Assembly: GCA_001695595.3 (NCBI GenBank)
Contig: MBPM02000083.1
Coordinates: 248,001 to 312,000 of the forward strand
Length of the DNA: 64,000 nucleotides
Direction of reading: 5' to 3'
DNA from: Plasmopara viticola
Taxonomy: Eukaryota > Oomycota > Peronosporomycetes > Peronosporales > Peronosporaceae
Each line of letters begins with the position of its first letter. Within the stretch, counting starts at the first letter, position 1. Position numbers and translations under genes: made by a program. The notes beneath the pieces were generated by a model. That model did not search any database, was not told the origin of the DNA, and saw only the letters and a program-made list of their open reading frames with translations. Below, in pieces: positions 9,245 through 19,525 of this stretch.

Positions 9245-11640
9245 ATCGATAGATTGGACAAATGAAGCGCTTTGCAATTTATTTATTAAAAAACAAAATC
9301 ATAAGAGGTGAAAATTTATTGTGACAGCAAGTGTATGTTTAATGATTCAATATAAACATCTTTTTTCCGTCGCTCAGTGACATAACATGTAGTCGTACAT
9401 TTTATATAACTTGCCACAAGCAAAGGTACAACAAGTTGGAGCAAAACGGTGTCATGCATCAGCGTTTTATGCTCATAAGTGCTCAGCCAGCAGAATGGGC
9501 GACTTTGTTAGAATATTATTATTCTGGCGAAATCAGTGTGCGATAACATTCTCCAAGCATTGATACTGCTTGCACCTTGATTAAGGAGACTAGTAGAATG
9601 ACGACGCGTGCTTGTCGTTCTGGCGTCGGCGTTTGTCGGATGAAGCCCGCAAATCGTCCAATTATTGTGGTTTGGCACTATGTCTACGCAAAGATATCCA
9701 TTGGGAGCAGCAACTTTGAAGCTTCTAGGTCACGTCCGATCAGTTCTTGCGCCTTAAGCACGCAGCTAAATCGCTTTGCGAGCGATAGCCAAGGATCTTG
9801 CTGATGTCAGATATATATGCTTCTTTGTGCTTAAAAGACTTGACGTTTAAAGACACGTACGTTAAAAAAAATATGTTTGGACCGAAAGAAAAACAATCTC
9901 AAGACAAGATTAAGATTAAAAATTTGGTGCGAAGATTCTACCTTTAGATACCTGACTGTCGTAATCTACACAAGTGTTTCTCTAGAAGGATACCGATATT
10001 CTCAAGTTTTTTTGTGAGCTGGTGTGTCATGACCGCGTATAAATAGCTCTCCTTGATGCCATCAAAAGTATCCTAGAGCTGATCTTTCAGCACGACTCAT
10101 TGTCGAACGCTCAGAAACTTTGTGTGACCCTCATCTACGTACGCGATAAAATGACTGGAACATCCGCTTTCAAACACAAGCTTTCTGAGGTCTCCAAACC
10201 CACTATTGTTCATCTGCGAAAAGTTGAGTTGACCTCATCATTGTTCAAATCTAGTTAAATGCGAGACAAAGACTAAGCCGAGATAAATTTTCCTTTTTGA
10301 GGCTCTACCCGAGCCTTATGGCTGGCCACAAGTAGTCTTAATGCTTTATTTTCTCTGTTACAAGAACACAAGTGTCGATGTTGGACAAAGCTGATTAGTC
10401 CCCATGGTCTCAAAACTTTGCCTCAGGACATCTCACCAAACTTCAGTGTAGACTGACCTTTTCAAGAACGCTGTGAACATTCTGGTAGTCAAATTGTGTC
10501 CGAAGGAAGGCCCCCAATGGTCGTTACAATTGTATAGACGAACGTATAGATTCTTTTTAGGAGTAGGCTAGCCCTTGTAACATTACAACTCCTTTTCTTA
10601 GTGCCGCTAAGCGTAATAAGCGCATTACATGTGCTTTCGAAATCGCTAAAAGCCATTTATCAAATCCAGTGCGTTGTACGAAGTGCGTCCGGACATGTTA
10701 TTAAACATCACGTTTCTACTTGGGACAGGTGTTTATGCAGGTTTTCAGCTTACCGTAAGCGTGAGCTAGCCCGACTTTTTGTAAGCTTTTAAATGGTAAT
10801 GGGCACAAGGATCTAGTCCCGCTGTGTTCTAATTTTTGTTTTTTCGCTAAGACGGTATCTATGAGCTCACATCGCCATCGTAGTGTAAGGACAATGCTTA
10901 GTGACAAAGTATTTTGTACGTATCGAGGTTTCACGAACCCAGTGTGTAAGTCGAGCTTGGTGGTAGATTAAATCGTGTGACGTAACAAAAGAAACGTTCA
11001 AACATTAATAAGGAGGAAAGATGTTTTAACACGGGTGCAAAAAAAAGTTGTGCATGGTCTTATGACTAATGCTTAGGGGCTATAAGTAGGAAGTTCAGAG
11101 ACAGACATCAAATGATGGATGTTTCCTTTTGAAATTGCTTCTGTTTTCTAAATTTTTTCTAGGGTAATATCGCTCGTAGATGACGGGGACTTCTGCATCA
11201 ATGACGCCGGCACTAAAACACCTTGATCGAAGCCGATCACGGTGAGGTGCAATGAGAAAGAAGCAACCGATTTTCTGATCTAGTAGACAAGGCTATAATC
11301 CAATAGGTTGAAGCCGGATCACCAGAGATTGGTTCTGGCCAAAGCGGATTCGGCGGAGAGTTACACAAATAGGCACTCACGTGCAGTTCGATTAGTTGAG
11401 TAGGGGATCTGTCAGCTGGCACAAAAGTTTTGCGACTCATCTAAGCGACCTCGCTTTCTTGCAGACAGCCAGGGTAATGAGTAAATGGACTTTGTCTTAA
11501 GGTTTTGAGCTCTACAAGCTGGGTGAAGAGACCGTCTGATTGGACGGACTACTCAAGGGTGCGGCCTATATAGCGTCCTTCCATGTACATTTAACCTATT
11601 TTAAGACGAAGTGAAAATGGCAACGAAGACTGCATTAAAT
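9245..11640. other. Gene-poor stretch after SWR1
   Basis: No gene was recognised. Small frames at 9577-9804, 10601-10792, 10716-10934 and 11237-11440 lack domain-like sequence, and several depend on non-ATG starts. The SWR1 3' UTR and polyadenylation site should lie in the first few hundred bases. Confidence 0.4.
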
Positions 11641-12530
11641 TTTAGTCAGAATGAATGGAGGAAGGCTAGCAGACTGGGGGATACCGTCTCCACAAATTTA
11701 GCTCACGCTGATGATGAAAAGACAAACCTCCAATAAGAGCAAGCGCATGGGTATCCATTGATGCGTAATGTTCGACAGCCCTCACCATTTGCAAAATGAA
11801 GTGTCCTTTTCCGACCTCACTTAATTCTAAAATTCGTGTTACCATGAGCAGGCCTGTTATGACGTGGGAGGAAACGGCAACATGCATCAAAAGCGGGGAC
11901 CTGCACGGAGGGAGGTCTACCTATCGAGCGTCAAGAAGAAATTAGAGGTCGACAAGGGTTGATCCTGAAGAGCTCCGCACGAATCTTGCCTGCTGATGGT
12001 TAATGCAACTGTTAAAGTTTCATTGCACTATGAAATGCTGTGTTTGACAGCTAAGCTCAGGACACATGCATTTGTCTTTTTGTCGAACTCAGCCACATGC
12101 TACTGTGTAATGTTTTAATTCACCGGAAGTGGTCAAACATTGCGTTTTTTTTTGCATTTGAAGCGCTCTTTCCTGGAAAAAACATGGCTCGATGGTGCAG
12201 TCTGTATAAATGCAATAGCCAGGCGGCCGGTGGTATTACTCGTCGGCAACGGTATGACCACCATCGATATGGCTTGTGATGCTGAGGGCTCGTCCTGGCT
12301 CTAAGTATAGTGCAAAGGTAAGAGGCCTGATCCCAATTTCCTCCAAATAAAAAATTATGGCACCTAGATGCATTATGTTCTACAATTTAAATGCTGATTC
12401 TGGATGAATATGGAGATATGCTTATAAACCTGGAAAACATCTTAATTAAGCTGATAGTCTAGCTTGCTCCGTAAAAGATGATTGCACAGGGATCGGACAA
12501 GAGCGAGGCTTTGTCAATGCGCTCGGAGTA
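11641..12530 (-). other. Possible coding remnant, minus strand
   Basis: The minus-strand frame 11666-11890 has regular helix-like hydrophobic spacing reminiscent of an armadillo-type repeat, but it is short, isolated and has no conserved signature I can defend. It may be a fragment of a decayed repeat-protein gene. No gene was called. Confidence 0.15.
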
Positions 12531-12990
12531 TTACTGTGATTACTGAGCAGCGCTCTTTGCGGGCAGTGTTTATTACATAGCATGCAAGGTATGGTTGGCT
12601 TACGGCGAAGTCCTCCAAGGCATTTCTGCCGAAGTATGTGAAGTGAAGCACAACCCACTGAGCGGATCTAGTAGTAAATAGTGCTCGATACATACCGTGC
12701 CGAATACAGTTGGCTGTGCAACTTGGCATTAAAGGTAAAGTCCCGATGATCTGCGTAAAGTCCACCAAGAAACGCCTGTAATGAATAGCACTCGATGTAG
12801 ACCATGCAATATAGGGTAGGCTGTAAGCTAAGCTATCGGAGGCGAGGCCTTAACGATGAACACAAATTGACACGTAGTCCACTGAGCAATGCTCGTTGAC
12901 GATGGCGTTCGCTATCTGTCCAGCGTGACATAGGCAATTCGGGAAGAGGAATTCGGGCTGCTGCCTTTACTGCAGAATGTACTTTGCTGA
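12530..12990. repeat. Decayed tandem array, period about 107-110 bp
   Basis: Related blocks recur near 12572, 12679 and 12785, sharing a core of the form ATAG(T/C)(G/A)CTCGAT followed by a pyrimidine-poor stretch ending GGCTGT. A second shared piece, CCACTGAGC, recurs near 12655 and 12880. The copies are strongly diverged. The spacing of about 36 codons would fit a decayed protein repeat on the minus strand, but the frames are broken. Confidence 0.35.
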
Positions 12991-13022
12991 CCAGGATTTG
13001 GTAAGCAAAATACATTCTGCAG
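12970..13022. repeat. 19-bp inverted repeat
   Basis: The arms are 12970-12988 and 13004-13022, with 18 of 19 positions complementary, and a 15-nt loop. Each arm ends in CTGCAG, at the outer edge. It could be a fold-back element or part of a small MITE. Confidence 0.7.
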
Positions 13023-14521
13023 TCGAGTCAAAGAAAATAAAACAAGAGCTTGGCCATCAATATTTCTAGAAAGAGAGAGCGACGCATTGCGCTCATAACT
13101 TTAAAGGCGCAAGTCCGTCTGATATAACTAGACGATAGGCTTAAAATTTCAATAAAGTATCTAGTTTTGAGTCTACTTTTCTCACGGAGAAAATTATTTG
13201 GCTTCGTGATTAGTGCACTAAGAGAGTCTTATCCGGCTACGAATATACTATCAAGACATCGATCCAGCTCTCTACCTCGTTAGTAAGGCAAACATGGGTG
13301 GTGATGTTACAAATTCAGAGCCCATTTCCACGGCAATTTTTACTTTAAAGCTGATTCACCGAGAACGTGAAAGTCTGTGCGCTTTAGCTAGTTTAACGTG
13401 AAGCTCAATCCGAAGAAAAGTGATCCTCTAACGCAGCTCACACACCTTTTGCTGAGACAATTAGCTGCCCATTTGGCTGGAAATAATTGTTACACGAATA
13501 TGGGGAGCTCATCACTACAAAGCCTACAATCGTGATGTGTTGCCTTCAAAAACAATGCAGGGTCAACTCCAAGAGCAATCTCAAGCGCGTACGTTTGGTC
13601 GCACAAAAGCTAATACTCCTCAAGAGAAAGTTTTAGACAAAGAAAAGAGCGGCCTCCTTCTCCGCTCTTTGACCACCAAGTACATTAAAGCTTTCATTAA
13701 AGAGCAGTGGCGCTTTCACGGGTATTTTTAACACCCAAGAGCCAAATTATGAAAGTGGTCTAGTCTTTAGTCCACACGAAAGTCTAAACGATTACCATGT
13801 GCTATCAAATTACTCCAATTCGTAACTCTGCAAAGCCTATACCCTTCGATATATTTATACAAAATACATCTAGAGCATTTTGAAAGCTCGAGTTGTAATG
13901 ATTTCGTGCTATAAACACAATGGCCGTAACTCAATCTTTACATAATCAATATATTGGACGTGTTTCGCTGTGACGCCACATTGCACAAATTATACGTGCC
14001 AATGTAAATTTCGCCGGTAAATGACTGTTCACTATCCCTGCCTTTAGAGGATCGACGTGTGCAATGGATTGCACTTAATGGACTATTTATTCATCGCGAT
14101 ATCTATGAGATTCGCTTGTTCGTCCAAATATGCATTGGTAGCTTGATTGGTAAAGCAGGGACTTTATTCTTATTGATACACTTATTTTCAACTCCTCACT
14201 ATGCATACCGGTACCAATATCGATAAGGTGCCTGTTAGGACTCACAACAATTCATCATCAGCTCCTACAACTTCAAATTTTGGCGCGCCAAGTTGTTTTT
14301 GCGGATGAATTTTACAAATCAAATTTGAAATCAATCGAAAAATATATACTGACTTGATTTATCAATAATAACTGCACTTAATGAACTTTACTTGACCGAT
14401 TCATGTGGCCCTCGAAACCACCTTTGACCGTCTTCTAGGCAAGTCGTATCCACTGACGTCAAGTGCAAATGTTGAAAAGACCGCGGCATGTACCACTGGT
14501 ATTGCGAGTCGCTGCTCTGAC
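13023..14521. other. Intergenic, nothing recognised
   Basis: AT-rich sequence with no convincing coding frame. The 64-codon frame at 13537-13731 has an ATG and charged composition but no recognisable feature, so I left it uncalled. The 3' flank of the PH-domain gene lies at the right edge. Confidence 0.4.
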
Positions 14522-15586
14522 TTACTCCTTTTGACTAAAGCCCTTGTCCTGCTCGTCAAAACATTGGTCATTCACGCTCAAGTTGCTGCAAGAAGTGACC
14601 GAATCGTTCGTGTCAGTGTCACCGAACACTTGCGCAAATGTCAGTTGCGGTACACGAACAAAGGCTTGCTCCATCGACGACGCGTCAAAGAATCGACCAA
14701 AGACTTGACACCAGCGATTCCACTCTGACGGCACGGAAACGCGCAGTTCGTCACACCGTGGGACACCTTCAGCAGTCACGCCAATGAGATGAAACGAAGT
14801 CAGCTTGTCCGTGAGCACGACACGCAGGACTCGGTACCGCTCCACTAGTTTCCCATTAATCGTATCTTGACTGGCGTAGAGACATAAGCTGTCGTCGCTC
14901 TTGAAAAGACAATAGTACGATTTCCACCGTTTCAATACAAGGCCCTTGAGCTTCTGCAGCCACCCTCGCATCACAATTGCTGTCGACTGCTTCTTTTTAG
15001 CCATCGGAAACCCAGCTGCTGCTGCGGTTGGACTTGAGTGAAAAGTGTCTCTCTTCGCTTCACTGCTATCAAAGCGGGTTGAGAGTAATTGGCGGTAGTG
15101 CACCGAGTTTTGTCGACGAAATTGAGACCTTTCGAAATCTTCGGTCGTGGTGATTGTCCTGAGGCTTCCCATGCTGCTACTAAGTGGATTGACCTTGGCT
15201 TTCTTGTCGTAATCAAACGCATCGTAGTCGTCTGAGTGGTGGCGAAACGCGCAGCTTGTACTTGAGCTCAAGCAAGCCGACGATTCCGACGCACCGTGCT
15301 GAATCGATCCATACACTGACTCGAGTGTGAACCCATCAGAGTCGAATTGGACCGACTCCTTGCGATCCGCTGTGGTGGGTTTTGTGTTATCAAACGATGC
15401 TTCTCGGTCGGACGAAGAGCTGGCAGAAGATGTCCAGCCCACGATGTCAGCAGACGACGACGACGTAGTAGACGTCGAGCTTTGTATCGATTGCTGAAAA
15501 GTTGGAGACAAGAGCTGGAGACCAGTTGACGCCAAAGCTGCAGTAGCCATATTTGGAGGTCTTGCTTCTGGCGGGTATGTAGGCAT
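14522..15586 (-). CDS. PH-domain protein with long Ser/Thr-rich N-terminus
   Basis: This is a 354-residue protein. The open frame continues upstream to a TTG, but the first ATG in frame is at 15586. Residues 1-200 are Ser/Thr-rich and mostly disordered, with short basic patches that may be phosphorylation targets. Residues about 206-300 form a pleckstrin-homology domain: it opens with RGWLQKL, continues with a LKRWKSYYCLF strand pair, and closes with an amphipathic helix containing EWNRWCQVF, where the invariant PH tryptophan is present. PH domains bind phosphoinositides or proteins at membranes, so a membrane-recruited adaptor role is likely; no catalytic domain is visible. The C-terminal 50 residues are acidic and Ser-rich. 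There is no intron. It is transcribed away from the LINE-derived copy at 16078. Another PH-domain gene, broken, lies at 52145-52772, but the two are not obviously the same family. Confidence 0.88.
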   Translation of the reverse strand: MPTYPPEARPPNMATAALASTGLQLLSPTFQQSIQSSTSTTSSSSADIVGWTSSASSSSDREASFDNTKPTTADRKESVQFDSDGFTLESVYGSIQHGASESSACLSSSTSCAFRHHSDDYDAFDYDKKAKVNPLSSSMGSLRTITTTEDFERSQFRRQNSVHYRQLLSTRFDSSEAKRDTFHSSPTAAAAGFPMAKKKQSTAIVMRGWLQKLKGLVLKRWKSYYCLFKSDDSLCLYASQDTINGKLVERYRVLRVVLTDKLTSFHLIGVTAEGVPRCDELRVSVPSEWNRWCQVFGRFFDASSMEQAFVRVPQLTFAQVFGDTDTNDSVTSCSNLSVNDQCFDEQDKGFSQKE

Positions 15587-16065
15587 GAGGACGACAGTGA
15601 TAGAAATACGCTTTTGGTGCAAAGTAAAAAAGTGAGTTCAGCTTGAGTAGCTTGTCGAAAGAAAAGTTTCGATGATTCTTTCGATGAAAAAAACAAATTG
15701 CTTAAAAACGACGCGAATTGCTCAAACGAGCTCGAACCCTTTAGACTTTCGCCTCTTAGGACGCAACGATGTCCACCAGAATCAAAGATGAAGTATGCGT
15801 AGCACCTTGGAAAATACCAAATCAACCACGCCTTGCCCGTTCTGCTCTCCGCGACGATTTATACATAGAGTAAGAGGGGCACCCGATAAGATTGTAAGCT
15901 TATCATGGAGATGGAACGGTTTAATAAAGTGGTAGGTCCTACATGAAAAAGAGCCCTTGGGAGATCCCATGAAAAAAAAACAGGAGTAATATTTGACTAA
16001 ACTTTGCCCGAAGTTTATGCGAGATGGAAAGGCCTGGAAGTGCACGCCGTGATCAAGTACCCTTG
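15587..16065. promoter_or_regulatory. Promoter region of the PH-domain gene
   Basis: About 480 bp between the PH gene start and the target duplication of the LINE-derived element. A pyrimidine-rich TCACT-containing stretch just upstream of the gene (around 15630-15645, minus strand) resembles an oomycete initiator only weakly. No other feature is seen. Confidence 0.2.
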
Positions 16066-16077
16066 GATATTCTTACT

Positions 16078-16402
16078 TGTATTGTATTGTATTACGTTAT
16101 CGCGTTGCCAAGTTATGCACGTGCTAGGCTCTATGGCTAGTCCACGGCATAGAGTGGTGTCCGCATACGTCGAGTCTCGTTCGGCGGGCAGTGCAGCCAG
16201 CACCGAGGCCGTGAGGGTCTTCCATTATTTTGTGTACTTCTGACTTGGTAAGAGCCCAGGTGGCGCCCTAGTGCTGGAGACCGTCGCGTCGAGGGTGAGA
16301 CTCGTTAGAGACCTGCAGATGCCCGAGAGCACCTGCCCGAAGCGCGCGAGCATTAAGCCCCCGCGCTTGGAAGGAGGGCGTCACCCCAACCTTTTCCGAA
16401 AA
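16078..16402 (-). mobile_element. Non-autonomous LINE derivative, copy A (325 bp)
   Basis: It has the same orientation as the full-length LINE at 44869-48062 and is flanked by a perfect 12-bp target duplication GATATTCTTACT (16066-16077 and 16403-16414). It is made of three LINE segments: the 3' end (LINE 44869-45026), a short internal piece (about 45378-45408), and the 5' end (about 47928-48062). Everything between is missing. On the element strand the 3' tail is an AATAC pentanucleotide repeat. It carries a small deletion near the 3' end (CCATAGAGCC instead of CCAGACTGAGCC) that it shares with copy C but not copy B. It codes for nothing useful and must have been moved by proteins supplied in trans. 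Confidence 0.93.
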
Positions 16403-16414
16403 GATATTCTTACT

Positions 16415-16855
16415 GTTGGTGTGAAATATGATAAAGGGTAGAAAATCGTGTAGTCGCACGCCCCTCTATACTGAATGGAAGGAACGTGTAGAGGAACCCC
16501 AACATGACGAATTAAGGTTGGTGTTGCTGGACTATTTATATAGAGTCTTCCTCAACACGTGTCTTTTCCACGGAAGAAGCAGGCAATGTTCATGTCCTTC
16601 TCATCGGATTGCTCCACGGTCAATCATTAAGCAGGCGATGGCTTCAGGCGAAGAAATGTCCTCGTCTTTCCTTTAAGTTGCTGCAGTTGCCCGCAGTTGC
16701 CCGCGATTTTGTACAATTAAGCAACACGAGATGAAGTTGAGGCCGGCGACTTAAGCACAATAGAGCAACACGAGATGAAATCAAAGTTGTACTTATATTT
16801 TCTTACCGCGACATATCTACTGCTCACCTTTGCGCAACTTCAGGCACCACACCTT
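16415..16855. other. Between the LINE derivative and peroxiredoxin
   Basis: About 440 bp holding the 3' flank of the peroxiredoxin gene. Nothing coding is recognised; the 82-codon frame at 16428-16676 has no conserved feature. Confidence 0.4.
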
Positions 16856-17452
16856 TCAGTGCGCGGTCTCAAAGTACTCCTTGGACGCCAGGACGGTCGG
16901 TTTAATGGTCTTGTGGCCCTTCTTCCACCCAGCAGGGCACACTTCACCGTGCTCGTCCGTGAATTGGAACGCTTCCACAAGACGAAGGACTTCATCGACG
17001 TTGCGGCCAACGGGGCAATCGTTCACCGTGCTCTGACGCAGCTTTCCTTTGCCATCAATGATGAAGAGACCCCGGAAAGTCGCGCCCGACTCCTCGCCCA
17101 CGTCGATCAAGACGTCGTAAGCCTTGGCAATGGTCTTGTTAAAGTCAGCGATCAACGGGATCTTGAGCTCGCCGAGACCGCCCTGTTTGCGAGGCGTGTT
17201 GACCCACGCCAAGTGCGAGAATTTCGAGTCTACACTGCAACCAAGCACTTCACAGCCGAGCTTGCGAAATTCGGCTGCCTTCTCACTAAAGGCGATGATC
17301 TCCGTTGGGCACACAAAGGTAAAGTCCATGGGGTAGAAGAAGAGGACGACGTACTTGCCCTTGTAGTCGGACAGAGACACGGTCTTGAACTCGCCGTCGA
17401 CCACGGCGTCGGCCGTGAAGGCGGGAGCATCGTGGCGAATCTTGAGGGTCAT
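16856..17452 (-). CDS. Typical 2-Cys peroxiredoxin
   Basis: This is a 198-residue thiol peroxidase that reduces H2O2 and organic peroxides using thioredoxin; there is no signal peptide, so it is cytosolic. The peroxidatic cysteine is C48 in the motif FVCPTE, and the resolving cysteine is near C172 in [11 protein letters not shown]. The GGLG motif (in KQGGLGELK) and the C-terminal YF motif (SKEYF) are both present; in this family these mark the eukaryotic form that is easily over-oxidised and can act in redox signalling. Length and layout match PRDX1/PRDX2 and yeast Tsa1. The ATG at 17452 lies one base after a sequence that looks like an intron 3' end (CTAAC branch, pyrimidine tract, CAG), so the gene probably has a 5' UTR intron. 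A three-copy 20-bp tandem repeat lies about 130 bp upstream. The long antisense frame over this gene is a shadow. Confidence 0.96.
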   Translation of the reverse strand: MTLKIRHDAPAFTADAVVDGEFKTVSLSDYKGKYVVLFFYPMDFTFVCPTEIIAFSEKAAEFRKLGCEVLGCSVDSKFSHLAWVNTPRKQGGLGELKIPLIADFNKTIAKAYDVLIDVGEESGATFRGLFIIDGKGKLRQSTVNDCPVGRNVDEVLRLVEAFQFTDEHGEVCPAGWKKGHKTIKPTVLASKEYFETAH

Positions 17453-17582
17453 ACTGAAAAAGAGTTGTTAGGCTTTTGCTGAGGATTCTAAAGTGACTTC
17501 AGGGTCATCACCAGTATCCGTGGCTGCGTGTCAGCTGCGTCTGAAGCCTACTTGCATAAAGCGGCCAGGTAGGACATAAGCG

Positions 17583-17641
17583 GCAGATTACGATACTATT
17601 CGACAGATGACGGTACTATTCGACAGATTACGGTACTATTA
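17583..17641. repeat. Three-copy 20-bp tandem repeat upstream of peroxiredoxin
   Basis: The unit is close to CGACAGATTACGGTACTATT, repeated three times with one or two changes. It lies about 130-190 bp upstream of the peroxiredoxin ATG, probably in its promoter or 5' intron/UTR region, so copy number could affect expression. Confidence 0.75.
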
Positions 17642-19059
17642 GTATCGTGAGCTACATTCTAGACGCACATCAGACGGCATCCAGCAGATACGGTGCTGTG
17701 TTGAGGAGTACTTGGATATGGTGAGCGGGGGTCGTGATGTGCAGTAAGTGAGGATGGTAGCTATGCCAAGAGGCTCACGAGTTGATGTGCGGGCTTTGAC
17801 ACGGTTATCGAGCGTGTTTCGATAGAAGGTTCTAACTGATGTGGTCGCACGGAGTTTAAACGCTCGAAGATCGAGATGATCATATTGTGCAAGACAGGCG
17901 ACTCGAGGAGCGAGGTGGTCGTTTAACGTTAACAATCGAGTCATCACGGGTATTTCGTCGGCCTAAATAGTAAATTGACTTAAAGCTACGGTCAAATAAA
18001 TCGACAAGGTGTTTTATACAAAAAAATTGCAAACAGTGAACGCCAAACACTATCAACATGGGCATTTAAAAGCGCTCGGGCGGTGTGGAGAACAGCCGCA
18101 ATGGCCTAGGCTTCGCGTAACCTTTAGCTACTGTCTTGAGTGCGCCAAGTATGACGTGACACGTCGATTTGATTTAATTACCCAAGGGAAAGGGTCTGAT
18201 GCAAAAATGACCCATCTGGATTCGAAAAGATATAGGAGATGCGACGCTCATCAATCATACTTAGTGAGTTTGAGAGAAAATTCCAAAATGTGACATAACA
18301 TGATTGTCTGATCCCCTCACGTAGAATACTAGTTTTCATGGCTGCAAGAGTATCTGGCTCACAGTCGATACAGCTGGTGTCGCTACACTCGTGAATGCGA
18401 CCAGCCGGCTTTAAGTGTGACAGGGAGAGATTGCCTACCTACTAGAAGTTGGGTGCCCTTCTGATTGCGGTTCGATGAGTGCACTGACGTGCCAGTGCAT
18501 TGTGTCCACAAGCAAACACCACAGCGGCCCAGGCATTTTAAGGGGTGTCGTGTCACAGCGTTAGAATGACCAGGGATGTCGTGTCACAAGTCCGCAAAGA
18601 GTCATAAAGAGCGCGCGGAAGCATCATACTGGGCTAAAGTTTCAAACTCCGTGCCTGCCCGCTTTTCGCAAAAAACAGACACTTTTCCACTTCTAAGTTG
18701 ACCTTAATAAGGCCAACTATTGCTCACTCGCTTTCTTCTACAAACGTCGCAGAGTTCGCTTGCCACACATAGATCTCTTGGCTGACAGCAAGCCGCACCT
18801 TCTCGTCTACTCGCAGGTTCCGTTCGACATGATCGGAATAAACAAAACGTTGCAAGTGAGACATTTACACAGCACCGACATGCATGCGATACCAAACCTA
18901 TGATGTGTCGCACGCAAAATGTGTTGAACGCGCCAAGCCTCGGTCACGGTCCCTGAACACCGAACTAATGATATCCGTATTTGGTCGCGTTGGTGAAGAA
19001 ATGCATATTTTTTCACGGGAGCTAGTGCAACAGCTGCGACTTGACTGCACAGGTTTCTG
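17642..19059. other. Gene-poor stretch
   Basis: No gene is recognised. Frames at 17639-17947, 18009-18293 and 18704-18913 have no domain-like content. A short phrase GTCGTGTCACA recurs near 18548 and 18582. The upstream end may contain the peroxiredoxin first exon. Confidence 0.35.
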
Positions 19060-19525
19060 TCACGAGTGACCAGAATGATTAGAACCCTCTTGTACTTCGA
19101 GTGCTTCATGGCTCGGCGAAATCGCCACAGGTGGCGAAGTTGGACGACTAGATCTTGCGTTGCTAGTGTCGGTGTTGCTGTGGACGACAGGGGATTGGCT
19201 AGCTGCTTGTGCGATGGCTCGGCGACACTTGTACAGCTTTGGTGCTTGAGATTGGCGTTCGTCACGTGCCACGCTCTCGCTCCTTTGTCGGTCCTGGGCA
19301 TTGCTAGCGTGGCGAACCACGCACACCCAGTTCCGTCGCTCAGACATATCAAACGCCTGATTGCACCGCTTCTAATTGCAACGTACCACCACTCCCCTTC
19401 TCCAAAGGTGATGCTCGTGATGAGAATTCCAGCGCTGCGCCTTCAGTCATCGACTTCTCCGTGTTCGCCCATCCCAGGGACTGCAATAATTTAGTGATTG
19501 TTGGATGAAAATTACTTTCGTACAT
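19060..19525 (-). pseudogene. Small gene broken by a frameshift, function unknown
   Basis: On the minus strand an ATG-started frame runs from 19525 to a TGA at 19349 (58 codons). A second frame opens immediately (ATG at 19347, one base after the TGA) and runs 95 codons to a stop at 19060. Both halves have the same coding-like character and higher GC than the flanks, so a single-base frameshift in one gene of about 152 residues is the simplest reading. The first half is rich in Ser, Leu and Glu. The second half starts with a charged Arg-rich segment (SERRNWVCVV, then many Arg/Glu/Gln) and ends Ser/Pro-rich. I do not recognise the family and see no signal peptide or membrane segment. It may be a pseudogene, or a real gene with a sequencing error. 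The 181-codon frame 18807-19352 is an overlapping shadow. Confidence 0.42.

Noticed and set aside
16775..17482. 235-codon plus-strand frame over peroxiredoxin
   Set aside because: It is the antisense shadow of the peroxiredoxin gene; its residues match no family and the codon pattern belongs to the minus strand.
18807..19352. 181-codon minus-strand frame
   Set aside because: It overlaps the two-part frameshifted gene in another frame and has poor composition.
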